Shown: positions 36,126-43,890 of the stretch, piece after piece | How positions within the stretch are numbered: position 1 is the stretch's first letter | Layout of the letters: each line of letters opens with the position of its first letter | DNA from: Sphingopyxis sp. LC81 | GTDB taxonomy: Bacteria; Pseudomonadota; Alphaproteobacteria; Sphingomonadales; Sphingomonadaceae | Assembly (NCBI RefSeq): GCF_000756375.1 | Contig: NZ_JNFD01000007.1 | Coordinates: 183,806-247,805, forward strand | DNA: 64,000 bases | Direction of reading: 5' to 3' | Made by a program: the position numbers and the translations under genes | Notes under the pieces: generated by a model | The model's database searches: none | The model's input: the letters and a program-made list of their open reading frames with translations, nothing else | What the model was told of the DNA's origin: nothing

Positions 36126-37415
36126 TTAACGCGAAACGCCGATGTCGCCCGACGAGAAGCCCGGCTCGCTTGCTTCGCTATGCTTGGCGAATTCGATGCG
36201 CGCGATCGCGCGTTCGTGCACCTCGTCGGGTCCGTCGGCGAGGCGCAGCGTGCGCTGATGCGCATAGGCTTTGGCCAGCCCGAAATCTTCGGACACGCCG
36301 CCGCCGCCATGCGCCTGGATCGCGTCGTCGATGATCTTCAGCGCCATGTTCGGCGCCTGCACCTTGATCATCGCGATTTCGGCCGCGGCCGACTTGTTGC
36401 CGACCTTGTCCATCATGTCGGCGGCCTTGAGGCAGAGCAGGCGCGTCATTTCGATGTCGATGCGCGCGCGCGCGAGGCGATGTTCCCAGATGCTATATTC
36501 GGCGACCTTCTTGCCAAAGGCGACGCGCGACTGCAGCCGCTTCGCCATCTTGGCGATCGCTTCTTCCGCGACGCCGATCGTGCGCATGCAGTGATGGATG
36601 CGGCCCGGCCCGAGGCGCCCCTGCGCGATCTCGAAGCCGCGGCCTTCGCCGAGCAGCATCGCTTCCTCGGCGTTGACGCGGACGTCCTTCAATTCGATTT
36701 CCATATGGCCGTGCGGCGCATCGTCATAACCGAAGACGGGCAGGTGGCGCAGGATATTCACGCCGGGCGCGTTCAGCGGCATCAGCACCATCGACTGCTG
36801 CGCATGGCGCTTCGCCGCGAAATCGGTCTTGCCCATCACGATCGCGACCTCGCAGCGCGGATCGCCCGCGCCCGACGACCACCATTTGGTGCCGTTGATC
36901 ACATAATCGTCGCCGTCGCGCTCGATCCGCGTTTCGATATTCGTCGCGTCGGACGAGGCGACGCGCGGCTCGGTCATCAGAAAGGCCGAGCGGATCTCGC
37001 CGTTCATCAGGCGGCCGAGATATTTATCCTTCTGCGCGCGCGTGCCGTAGCGATGGAACACTTCCATATTGCCGGTGTCGGGCGCCGAGCAGTTGAATAC
37101 CTCGCTCGCAAAGCCGACGCGGCCCATTTCCTCGGCGCACAGCGCATATTCGAGGTTCGAAAGGCCGGGGCCTTCGAATTCGAAACTCTCGTCGACATGG
37201 TGATGCGCGGCCGACTTGGGCGGCATGAACAGGTTCCAGATGCCCGCTTCTTTCGCCTCGGCCTTCAGATCCTCGACGATCTGGATCACCTTCCAGCGGT
37301 CGCCCGCCTTGTCCTGCTCGTTATAGGTCGGGACCGCGGGGCGAACCTTGCGCTCGATAAAATCGCGGACCCGGTCGCGCCAATAGACCTGCCGGTCGGT
37401 GAGATCGAAGTCCAT
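36126..37415 (-). CDS. Acyl-CoA dehydrogenase of the ACAD10/ACAD11 type (LvaC-like)
   Basis: 429 residues. Acyl-CoA dehydrogenase fold with [15 protein letters not shown] and [11 protein letters not shown], and the C-terminal signature [19 protein letters not shown] where ordinary family members carry an EGT motif; this variant is typical of ACAD10/11 relatives. Together with the APH kinase it matches the two halves of ACAD10/11, here encoded separately. The ATG at 37415 follows AAAGGAC; an in-frame ATG at 37442 is too far. First gene of the operon, behind the TTTACGT dyad. Confidence 0.88.
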   Translation of the reverse strand: MDFDLTDRQVYWRDRVRDFIERKVRPAVPTYNEQDKAGDRWKVIQIVEDLKAEAKEAGIWNLFMPPKSAAHHHVDESFEFEGPGLSNLEYALCAEEMGRVGFASEVFNCSAPDTGNMEVFHRYGTRAQKDKYLGRLMNGEIRSAFLMTEPRVASSDATNIETRIERDGDDYVINGTKWWSSGAGDPRCEVAIVMGKTDFAAKRHAQQSMVLMPLNAPGVNILRHLPVFGYDDAPHGHMEIELKDVRVNAEEAMLLGEGRGFEIAQGRLGPGRIHHCMRTIGVAEEAIAKMAKRLQSRVAFGKKVAEYSIWEHRLARARIDIEMTRLLCLKAADMMDKVGNKSAAAEIAMIKVQAPNMALKIIDDAIQAHGGGGVSEDFGLAKAYAHQRTLRLADGPDEVHERAIARIEFAKHSEASEPGFSSGDIGVSR

Positions 37416-37431
37416 CTGCGCGTCCTTTCCC

Positions 37432-37447
37432 TTTACGTTCACGTAAA
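37432..37447. promoter_or_regulatory. Candidate operator TTTACGT-N2-ACGTAAA
   Basis: A perfect 7+7 inverted repeat with a two-base spacer, 16 bases upstream of the first operon gene on the minus strand. A related site is at 39949-39964 in the adjacent divergent control region. Symmetric ACGT-containing sites of this length suit MerR- or TetR-type regulators of acyl-CoA genes (inference); no regulator is in the window nearby. Confidence 0.55.
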
Positions 37448-37525
37448 CCTTTGGACCGATTCGTCGGCCTTGCCAAGTCCCGCGGCCCTAAAATTACATC
37501 ATTCCGCCGCCGCGCGACATTCTCG

Positions 37526-38983
37526 TTACGGATGCGCGCCTGTGGCGTCGGGTTCACCGCGTGCGACATCGCCCAGCAGCGCGAGCCGCGCCTCATGATC
37601 GGCGCGCGAAATCGGGAAGCGCCGCATGACGATCAGCCCCAGCGTCCCGATGACAAGGATCGCGAGCGCATAGCCGAGCGCGAGATTGCCGAGCACGTCA
37701 GCGCCGACCTCACCCGGTTTCGCGTCCGCCGGAAAGGACGCGAGGGACAGGATCAGCCCGGCGGCGAAGATGCCGATGCCGGTCGCGCATTTCTGCATGA
37801 AGAAATAGCCCGCGAAGAACAGGCCTTCGGAGCGCCGTCCGGTTTCGCTCTGCGACGCCTCGACGACATCGGCCATCATCGACGACGACAGGATCATCAG
37901 GATGATCGAGAAGCTGTTCGATACGAACACCAGCGCGAACATCGCCGCGACGCTCGGCTTGCCGGGCAGGCCGGGGAAGAAACCCTGGATCCACGCGAAA
38001 TAGATGCCGCTGTTGACGAGCAGCGCAATCGCGCCCGCGAAAATGGCGCCGTCGCGCTTGCCGAGCCGCGCCGACACGGGGGCGACGAGCACGAAAGCCG
38101 CGATCATCGAGGCGAACAGCAGGAAGACATAAGCGACCATCTCGCCCTGCGTGAACTGCCAGAAGAAACCGAGCAGATAATTGTTCATCGAAAAGGTGAT
38201 GCCCTGATTCACGAAGCCGAACAGCGCGGCGAAGATCAGCCACAGGAAGGCGCGGTTCGACAGCGTGTCGCGCATTTCGCCGAGGACCTGGCGCAGCGTC
38301 ATTACGGGTTTCGTATCGGCGACGTTCGACACCGCGATGCGGCTGTGCTGCCCCGCGGCGGAGGTCAGGACCGCGCCCGCCATCAGCAGCGCGCCGGTCA
38401 GCGCATAGGGGAAATAGCCGTTGGGATCGACGAGCCCCTTCGCGCCCCCGAAAAATACCCCATAGGCGAGCAGCAGGATCAGCAGCCCGCCGCCCCAGCC
38501 GAAGAGGAAACGATAGCGCATGACGACGGTGCGCTCGTCATAATCGCCGGTGAGTTCGGGCACGATCGCAACCGACGGCACTTCGCACATCGAGACGAGC
38601 GAGCGGACGATGATCGCAAAGCCGATCAGCCAGGCGACGGTCATCGCATTGCTCATTTCGGGCGGATGCCACAGCAGCATCCACATGATCGCGAGCGGGA
38701 TCGGTGCGCCATAAAGCCACGGCAGGCGGCGCCCCCAGCGGCTGCGCGTGCGGTCGGTGAGTTCGCCGATGATCGGATCGACAAAGGCGTCGGCGATCAG
38801 CGCGACCATGATCGCGGCACCGACGACGCCGGGATCAAGCCCGATCACCTGATTGTAGAACAGCAGCAGGAAAGTCGAAAAGCCGTTGTCCTTGACGCCA
38901 TAAGCGATGCTGCCCAGCCCATGCATGACCTTCAGCCGGACCGGCAGGCGCGTGGCTTTCGGCGCGGCGATCGCCGCGTTCAC
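37526..38983 (-). CDS. GPH-family (MelB-like) MFS transporter
   Basis: 485 residues with about 12 membrane segments. DPIIGELTDRTRSRWGRRLPW is the MelB/GPH-type loop between TM2 and TM3. These carriers are cation-coupled symporters for sugars, glycosides and, in sphingomonads, various organic substrates. Its ATG overlaps the upstream SDR stop (ATGA). Standing next to two acyl-CoA operons, it may import their substrate; what that is cannot be told. Confidence 0.87.
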   Translation of the reverse strand: MNAAIAAPKATRLPVRLKVMHGLGSIAYGVKDNGFSTFLLLFYNQVIGLDPGVVGAAIMVALIADAFVDPIIGELTDRTRSRWGRRLPWLYGAPIPLAIMWMLLWHPPEMSNAMTVAWLIGFAIIVRSLVSMCEVPSVAIVPELTGDYDERTVVMRYRFLFGWGGGLLILLLAYGVFFGGAKGLVDPNGYFPYALTGALLMAGAVLTSAAGQHSRIAVSNVADTKPVMTLRQVLGEMRDTLSNRAFLWLIFAALFGFVNQGITFSMNNYLLGFFWQFTQGEMVAYVFLLFASMIAAFVLVAPVSARLGKRDGAIFAGAIALLVNSGIYFAWIQGFFPGLPGKPSVAAMFALVFVSNSFSIILMILSSSMMADVVEASQSETGRRSEGLFFAGYFFMQKCATGIGIFAAGLILSLASFPADAKPGEVGADVLGNLALGYALAILVIGTLGLIVMRRFPISRADHEARLALLGDVARGEPDATGAHP

Positions 38984-39837
38984 GCCGGCGCCCCGGCCTT
39001 CGCCGCATCCTCCATTGCGACAAGCGCGTCGAACAACCCGGGTGCCTCAGGGTCCCACGCATGGCGCTGGCCGATCGTCAGCCCGCCGTCGACCAGCATA
39101 TGCGTGCCGGTCATAAAGCTCGACTCCTCGCTCGCGAGGTACGCGACCGCGTTGGCGATATCTTCGGGCTGGCCGCCGCGCGCGACGGGCTGCGCGGCTT
39201 CGCTCATCCCCGCGATGATCGCCTTCGCCTGATCCTTATGCTCGTCGGGCACGTCGAGCGACGAGGTGAAGATATTGGTGTTGATGAAGCCGGGGCAGAT
39301 CGCGTTGACGCGAATGCCGTAGCGCGCGAGGTCGGTCGCGGCGATCTTGGAAAGGTGGAGCACACCCGCCTTCGCGACAGCATAGGCGATCGGCGAATAG
39401 CCCGCGCCGAGCGCCGCGACGCTCGCGGTGTTGACGATGCTCGCACCCTTGCGCCCCTTCATATGCGGCGCGGCGTAGCGGATTCCCATCGCGACCGATT
39501 TCAGCACCAGATCCATCGTCAGGTCCCAGCCCTCGGGGCTGATCTCGTCGATCGGCGCGCGGTCGCCCGCGGCGGCGGCGTTGTTGAACACGATGTCGAT
39601 GCCCCCGGCTTTCGAGGCGGCTTCATTCATCAGCGCCTCGATATCCGACGGCTTGGTGACGTCGCAGCGGACGAAGTCGATCTTGCCGTTCGACTGTTCG
39701 GCGAGCGCGCGCCCGCCCGCCTCGTCGATGTCGGCGGCGAAGACGTGAGCGCCCTCGCTCGCCAGTTTCAAAACCGCTGCCTTGCCGATGCCCGACGCCG
39801 CTCCGGTGACGACGGCTATCTTGCCTGCGAATCGCAT
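38980..39837 (-). CDS. Short-chain dehydrogenase/reductase
   Basis: 285 residues. TGAASGIG, FNNAAAAGD and catalytic YAVAK. The C-terminus is about 25 residues longer than usual, ending in a charged tail after the VDGGLTIG segment. The ATG at 39837 is the first start giving the canonical N-terminus (MRFAGKIAVVTG). First gene of a two-gene unit with the transporter; the divergent dehydrogenase operon shares its 173-bp control region. Confidence 0.87.
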   Translation of the reverse strand: MRFAGKIAVVTGAASGIGKAAVLKLASEGAHVFAADIDEAGGRALAEQSNGKIDFVRCDVTKPSDIEALMNEAASKAGGIDIVFNNAAAAGDRAPIDEISPEGWDLTMDLVLKSVAMGIRYAAPHMKGRKGASIVNTASVAALGAGYSPIAYAVAKAGVLHLSKIAATDLARYGIRVNAICPGFINTNIFTSSLDVPDEHKDQAKAIIAGMSEAAQPVARGGQPEDIANAVAYLASEESSFMTGTHMLVDGGLTIGQRHAWDPEAPGLFDALVAMEDAAKAGAPA

Positions 39838-39914
39838 TGACCCATTCTCCCGTTTTCTTTTGCCACTTAGCTTAGGCGCCAAAGGTGACGCGTCAACGGC
39901 GGTCAAACCGACGC

Positions 39915-39926
39915 TACGGCGCCGTA
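39915..39926. promoter_or_regulatory. Palindrome TACGGCGCCGTA in divergent control region
   Basis: A perfect 12-bp palindrome midway between the divergent SDR and acyl-CoA dehydrogenase genes. The 15-mer formed with its flank (CGGCGCCGTAGCGTC on the minus strand) recurs at 54732-54746. A second 10-bp palindrome, TGACGCGTCA, lies at 39886-39895. Operator role is inference. Confidence 0.4.
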
Positions 39927-39948
39927 AGGGCAGGCGCGCCGATCCAAG

Positions 39949-39964
39949 TTGACGCTTGCGTAAA
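39949..39964. promoter_or_regulatory. Candidate operator, variant of the TTTACGT dyad
   Basis: TTGACGC-TT-GCGTAAA, an inverted repeat with one mismatch, matching the site at 37432-37447 at 12 of 16 positions. It lies 46 bases before the plus-strand dehydrogenase start and includes a TTGACG that could be a -35 element. Confidence 0.45.
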
Positions 39965-40010
39965 CTAGCGAAGCGGACGTAGATTTGGCCGCAGAAGAGG
40001 AGCCAAAAGG

Positions 40011-41192
40011 ATGAGCGAACTGGACGCTTTCCGCGCCGAGGTGCGGGACTGGCTGGAGGCGAACTGCCCCGCCGAAATGCGCGAGCCCGTGCGGGACGAA
40101 GGCGACGTCTGCTGGGGCGGCCGCAACTGGGTGTTCAAGAACGAAGCCCAGAAACGGTGGCTCGAAGCGTGCGTCGCGAAGGGTTACACCGTTCCCGACT
40201 GGCCCAAACCCTATGGCGGTGCCGGGCTGACCCCCGAGCAGACCAAGGTCCTCAAACAGGAAATGAAGCGCATCCACGCGCGCTCGCCGCTCGACAGCTT
40301 CGGCATCTGGATGCTCGGCCCCGCGCTGCTGCAATTCGGCACCGAGGAGCAGAAGGTCCAGTATCTGAACCCGATCGCGCGCGGCGAAATCCGCTGGTGC
40401 CAGGGCTATTCGGAACCCGGCTCGGGCAGCGACCTTGTTTCGCTCCAGACCTTTGGCGAAGACAAGGGCGATCACTGGGTCGTCAACGGGTCGAAAATCT
40501 GGACCAGCTACGCCGACAAGGCCGACTGGATCTTCTGCCTTGTCCGCACCGACAAGGCGAACAAATATCAGGGCATCACCTTCATGCTCTTCGACATGGC
40601 GAGCAAGGGTGTCACGACCAAGCCGATCCTCCTGATCAGCGGCAACTCGCCCTTCTGCGAAACCTTCTTCGACGATGTCGAAGTGCCGAAGACGCAGTTC
40701 ATCGGCGAGATCAACCGCGGCTGGGACGTCGCCAAATATCTGCTCGGCCACGAACGCGAGATGATCTCGGGCGGCGGCGCGGGCGGCGACATGGTCAGCA
40801 TCGGCGGCGCCTTTGCCAAGGCGTTCGGCAAGAACGCCGCGGGCGAACTCGACGACCCGATCCTGCGCGCCGAAATGGCGGCGTTCGACGTCGATGTCTT
40901 CGCCTACCGCGCGATGGGCGAGCGTTTCATGGACATGTGGAAGACCGGCCGTGCGCATCCCGCATCGTCGAACATGATGAAATATGTCGGCACCGAGCTC
41001 AACAAGCGCCGCCACGAACTCGTCATGTCGGGCGGCGGCAGCGAAGCGCTCGAATGGGACAGCGAAGAGACCAAGGGCGGCGCGCGCGCGCGCGGCTGGC
41101 TGCGCACCAAGGCCAATTCGATAGAAGGCGGGACGAGCGAAGTCATGCTCAATGTCATCGCCAAGCGTATCCTCGACCTGCCCGGAGCCTGA
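40011..41192 (+). CDS. Acyl-CoA dehydrogenase, first of a heteromeric pair
   Basis: 393 residues. Family motifs include YSEPGSGSDLVSL, KIWTSYADKADW and the C-terminal IEGGTSEVMLNVIAKRIL, whose Glu is the likely catalytic base. Long-chain and steroid-side-chain-type dehydrogenases of this branch work as alpha/beta heteromers. The start has GAGGAG upstream. Three bases separate it from the second dehydrogenase gene, consistent with subunits of one enzyme. Acyl substrate unknown. Confidence 0.88.
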   Translation: MSELDAFRAEVRDWLEANCPAEMREPVRDEGDVCWGGRNWVFKNEAQKRWLEACVAKGYTVPDWPKPYGGAGLTPEQTKVLKQEMKRIHARSPLDSFGIWMLGPALLQFGTEEQKVQYLNPIARGEIRWCQGYSEPGSGSDLVSLQTFGEDKGDHWVVNGSKIWTSYADKADWIFCLVRTDKANKYQGITFMLFDMASKGVTTKPILLISGNSPFCETFFDDVEVPKTQFIGEINRGWDVAKYLLGHEREMISGGGAGGDMVSIGGAFAKAFGKNAAGELDDPILRAEMAAFDVDVFAYRAMGERFMDMWKTGRAHPASSNMMKYVGTELNKRRHELVMSGGGSEALEWDSEETKGGARARGWLRTKANSIEGGTSEVMLNVIAKRILDLPGA

Positions 41193-41195
41193 CCC

Positions 41196-42314
41196 ATGCC
41201 TTTGTATCACAATGACGACCAGGCGATGCTCAAGGACAGCGTCGCGCCCTTCGTGGCCGAACAGGCGCCGGTTTCGCACCTGCGCAACCTCCGCGACAGC
41301 GCCGACGCGACGGGCTTTTCGCGCGACCTCTGGGCGCAGTTCACCGAAATGGGGCTGCCCGGCATGCTCGTTCCCGAGGCGCACGGCGGGCTCGGCATGG
41401 GGCATATGGAGGCGGGCATCGTGCTCGAGGAAATCGGCCGCAACCTGACCCCGTCGCCCTTCCTCTCGACCAGCGTTGGCGCCGTCGCCGCACTCGCGAA
41501 AGCGGGCGGCACGCAGGCGAGCCGCTGGCTTCCCGCGATCGCAAGCGGCGAGGCGATCGTCGCGCTCGCGATCGACGAGGGCGCGAAGCACCGCCCCGAC
41601 CGCATCGCGACCACGGCGACGCGCGCGGGCAACGGCTTCCGGCTCGACGGCAAGAAGAGCTTCGTCCTCCACGGCCATGTCGCTGACATGAGCATCGTCG
41701 CGGCGAAAACCGACGGCGGGATCACGCTGTTCGCGGTGCCGAAGGATGCGAAGGGCGTCACCGCCGACCCGCGCCGCCTCGTCGACAGCAGCTTGGCGAG
41801 CCACGTCACGCTCGACGGGGTCGAAGTCGATGCCGACGCGGTGATCGGCGAGGTCGATGCGGGCGGTGAAATCCTCGACGCGCTTCTCGCCGCCACCCGC
41901 ACCGGTGCCGCCGCCGAAATGGTCGGCGTCGGGCAGGGCGCGATGGACATGACGGTGAATTACCTCAAGGAACGCAAGCAGTTCGGCAAGCTGATCGGCG
42001 AGTTCCAGGGCCTGCAGCACCGCGCCGCGCATCTCTATGGCGAGATGGAAGTCGCGCGCGCCACCGTGATGAAGGCGCAGCAGCTGCTCGACGAAGGCAG
42101 CGAAGGCGCGAAGCTGATGGTCTCGGTCGCAAAGGCGAAGGCCGGCCGCGCCGCCAACCTCGCGGTGCGCGAGGGCGTGCAGATGCACGGCGGCATCGGC
42201 ATGACCGACGAATATGACATCGGCCTCTATATGAAACGCGACCGCGCGCTCGCCGAATATATGGGCGACGTGCATTATCACATCGACCAGGTTGCCCGGA
42301 TGAACGGCTACTAA
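41196..42314 (+). CDS. Acyl-CoA dehydrogenase-like partner subunit
   Basis: 372 residues. Clear family fold (LGMGHMEAGIVLEEIGR, ERKQFGKLIGEFQ, MHGGIGMTDEYDIGLYMKR), but the C-terminus reads YMGDVHYH where the active subunit has an EGT motif, and the mid-domain TEPG motif is replaced by a divergent ALAIDEGA. This matches the non-catalytic or FAD-only partner of alpha/beta heteromeric acyl-CoA dehydrogenases. Directly follows its partner gene. Confidence 0.85.
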   Translation: MPLYHNDDQAMLKDSVAPFVAEQAPVSHLRNLRDSADATGFSRDLWAQFTEMGLPGMLVPEAHGGLGMGHMEAGIVLEEIGRNLTPSPFLSTSVGAVAALAKAGGTQASRWLPAIASGEAIVALAIDEGAKHRPDRIATTATRAGNGFRLDGKKSFVLHGHVADMSIVAAKTDGGITLFAVPKDAKGVTADPRRLVDSSLASHVTLDGVEVDADAVIGEVDAGGEILDALLAATRTGAAAEMVGVGQGAMDMTVNYLKERKQFGKLIGEFQGLQHRAAHLYGEMEVARATVMKAQQLLDEGSEGAKLMVSVAKAKAGRAANLAVREGVQMHGGIGMTDEYDIGLYMKRDRALAEYMGDVHYHIDQVARMNGY

Positions 42315-42331
42315 GCCGCAGGAGAAATCGA

Positions 42332-43135
42332 ATGAACCTTCAGGATATGTTCGGCCTCGATGGCCGCATCGCACTCGTCACCGGCGGCTCGCGCGGCATC
42401 GGCAAGATGATCGTCGAGGGCTATCTCGCCGCGGGCGCCGCGCGCGTCTACATCTCGGCGCGCAAAAGCGCGCAGATCGAGGAAGCCGTCGCCGATTTCG
42501 AAACGCGCTATCCGGGCAAGGTGATCGGGCTGCCCGTCGACCTGTCGACCGTCGAAGGGTGCCGCGCGCTCGCGTCGGAACTCGAAGCGCGCGAGGAGCG
42601 CCTCGACATCCTCGTCAACAATGCCGGCGCCGCATGGGGCGAACCGTTCGAGGGTTTCCCCGAGGCGGGCTGGGACAAGGTGATGGACATCAACGTCAAA
42701 TCGCCCTTCTTCCTGACACAGGCGCTCCACGGGCTGCTGAAGGGCGGTGGCACCGCCGACCGCCCCGCGAAGGTGATCAACATCGGCTCGATCGACGGCC
42801 AGCGTTTGAACCCGTGGGAAACCTACAGCTACCACGCCTCGAAGGCGGCGATCCTCTACCTCACCAAGCGCCTCGCGGCGCGGCTGGTGCAGGATCATAT
42901 CCTCGTAACCGCGATCGCGCCGGGCGCCTTCCAGTCAGACATGAACAAGGCGGCGCGCGACCATGGCGATGCGGTGGCGAAGAGCATCCCGGTCAAACGT
43001 ATCGGTGTGCCCGAGGATATGGCGGGCGCCGCGATCTTCCTCGCGTCGAAGGCGGGCGACTATGTCGTCGGCGACACGATCACCGTCGACGGCGGGCTCG
43101 TCCACGGCGATGTGCGGACCAGCATCGACGCCTAA
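42332..43135 (+). CDS. Short-chain dehydrogenase/reductase, RhlG/FabG-like
   Basis: 267 residues. TGGSRGIG, VNNAGAAWG and catalytic YHASK, with GSIDGQRL preceding. Resembles RhlG-type 3-ketoacyl reductases. The GGAG ribosome site lies in the 17-base gap after the dehydrogenase pair, so the three genes form one plus-strand operon. It ends at a palindromic element. Likely acts on a hydroxy- or ketoacyl intermediate produced by the pair. Confidence 0.88.
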   Translation: MNLQDMFGLDGRIALVTGGSRGIGKMIVEGYLAAGAARVYISARKSAQIEEAVADFETRYPGKVIGLPVDLSTVEGCRALASELEAREERLDILVNNAGAAWGEPFEGFPEAGWDKVMDINVKSPFFLTQALHGLLKGGGTADRPAKVINIGSIDGQRLNPWETYSYHASKAAILYLTKRLAARLVQDHILVTAIAPGAFQSDMNKAARDHGDAVAKSIPVKRIGVPEDMAGAAIFLASKAGDYVVGDTITVDGGLVHGDVRTSIDA

Positions 43136-43144
43136 CGCCCTCAT

Positions 43145-43220
43145 CGTCACCCCGGACTTGGTCCGGGGCCTGCATTCTTGAAGAGGAAAAGGCGGGTGCC
43201 GGATCAAGTCCGGGGTGACG
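43145..43220. repeat. Nested-palindrome intergenic element, copy 3
   Basis: 76 bp, ends CGTCA and TGACG, left hairpin CCCCGGA/TCCGGGG-type around TTGG, right hairpin CCGGA/TCCGG around TCAAG. Ten bases past the SDR stop. Confidence 0.82.
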
Positions 43221-43231
43221 GGATGGCTTGG

Positions 43232-43260
43232 TTGACTCGCCCATCTCCAAGGTGTATTAT
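43232..43260 (+). promoter_or_regulatory. Sigma-70-type promoter for the 43288 lipoprotein
   Basis: TTGACT (43232-43237) and TATTAT (43255-43260) are separated by exactly 17 bases, each one mismatch from consensus. Transcription would begin about 20 bases before the lipoprotein ATG, after which AAGGAG (43274-43279) is the ribosome site. Confidence 0.7.
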
Positions 43261-43287
43261 GTAACTAATGCACCAAGGAGATTGACC

Positions 43288-43806
43288 ATGCGTCTCGCGT
43301 TCCTCATTCCCCCGATGATGCTCCTCGCCGCCTGTGGGTCGGAGGAGAAGAAATCCGGCGAGGGCACCGAAGTCTCGATCAACGCCGGCGACGAGCATGG
43401 CGGGGTCCAGATCCGGACCGGCAAGGACGGCGGCAATCTTAAGATCGGCGGCGGCGGCGCCGCGATCGACATCGACATCCCCGATTTCGTCGATCTCGAT
43501 ATCGAGAGCGATTTCGATATCGACGGGGTGAAGCTCTATCCGGGCAGCAAGGTCACCAAGGTCGACGTCGACGCGGTCGACAAGGGCGGTGCCGACAAGG
43601 CGACGGTGAAGCTCGGCTTCACCGCGCCCGCCGCGCCGACAAAGGCGGCCGACTGGATGGCCAGCGAATTCGCCAAGAAGGGCGTCAAGGTCACGCGCAG
43701 CGGCGACACGCTCGCGGGCAAGGACAAGGACGGCGCCGATTTCCGCGTCAACTTCGCTCCCGATGGCGCGAACGCCAAGGGCGAGGTGGTGATCGTCAAG
43801 AGCTGA
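43288..43806 (+). CDS. Putative lipoprotein of unknown function
   Basis: 172 residues. Lipobox LLAAC at the end of the signal peptide; then a Gly/Asp-rich stretch (IGGGGAAIDIDIPDFVDLDIESD) that may bind cations, and a C-terminal domain with TKAADWMASEFAKKGVKV. No family recognised with confidence. The start at ATG 43288 is fixed by AAGGAG and a strong promoter; the upstream in-frame ATG at 43228 lies before the promoter. Convergent with ppc across a palindromic element. Confidence 0.78.
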   Translation: MRLAFLIPPMMLLAACGSEEKKSGEGTEVSINAGDEHGGVQIRTGKDGGNLKIGGGGAAIDIDIPDFVDLDIESDFDIDGVKLYPGSKVTKVDVDAVDKGGADKATVKLGFTAPAAPTKAADWMASEFAKKGVKVTRSGDTLAGKDKDGADFRVNFAPDGANAKGEVVIVKS

Positions 43807-43814
43807 CCTTACAC

Positions 43815-43889
43815 CGTCGCCCCAGCGAAAGCTGGGGCCGCTGGCGATTGGAAGTGACGAGAGCGGTCCCAGCTTTCGCTGGGACGACG
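43815..43889. repeat. Nested-palindrome intergenic element, copy 6 variant
   Basis: 75 bp, outer ends CGTCG and CGACG. Left hairpin CCCCAGC/GCTGGGG around GAAA, right hairpin TCCCAGC/GCTGGGA around TTTC. It fills the gap between two convergent stops and could end both transcripts. Confidence 0.78.
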
Positions 43890-43890
43890 A

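Noticed and set aside
39903..42374. 823-codon minus-strand open frame opposite the paired acyl-CoA dehydrogenases
   Set aside because: Antisense shadow: low-complexity His/Arg/Asp composition, no recognisable domain, and the plus strand has three clear genes.
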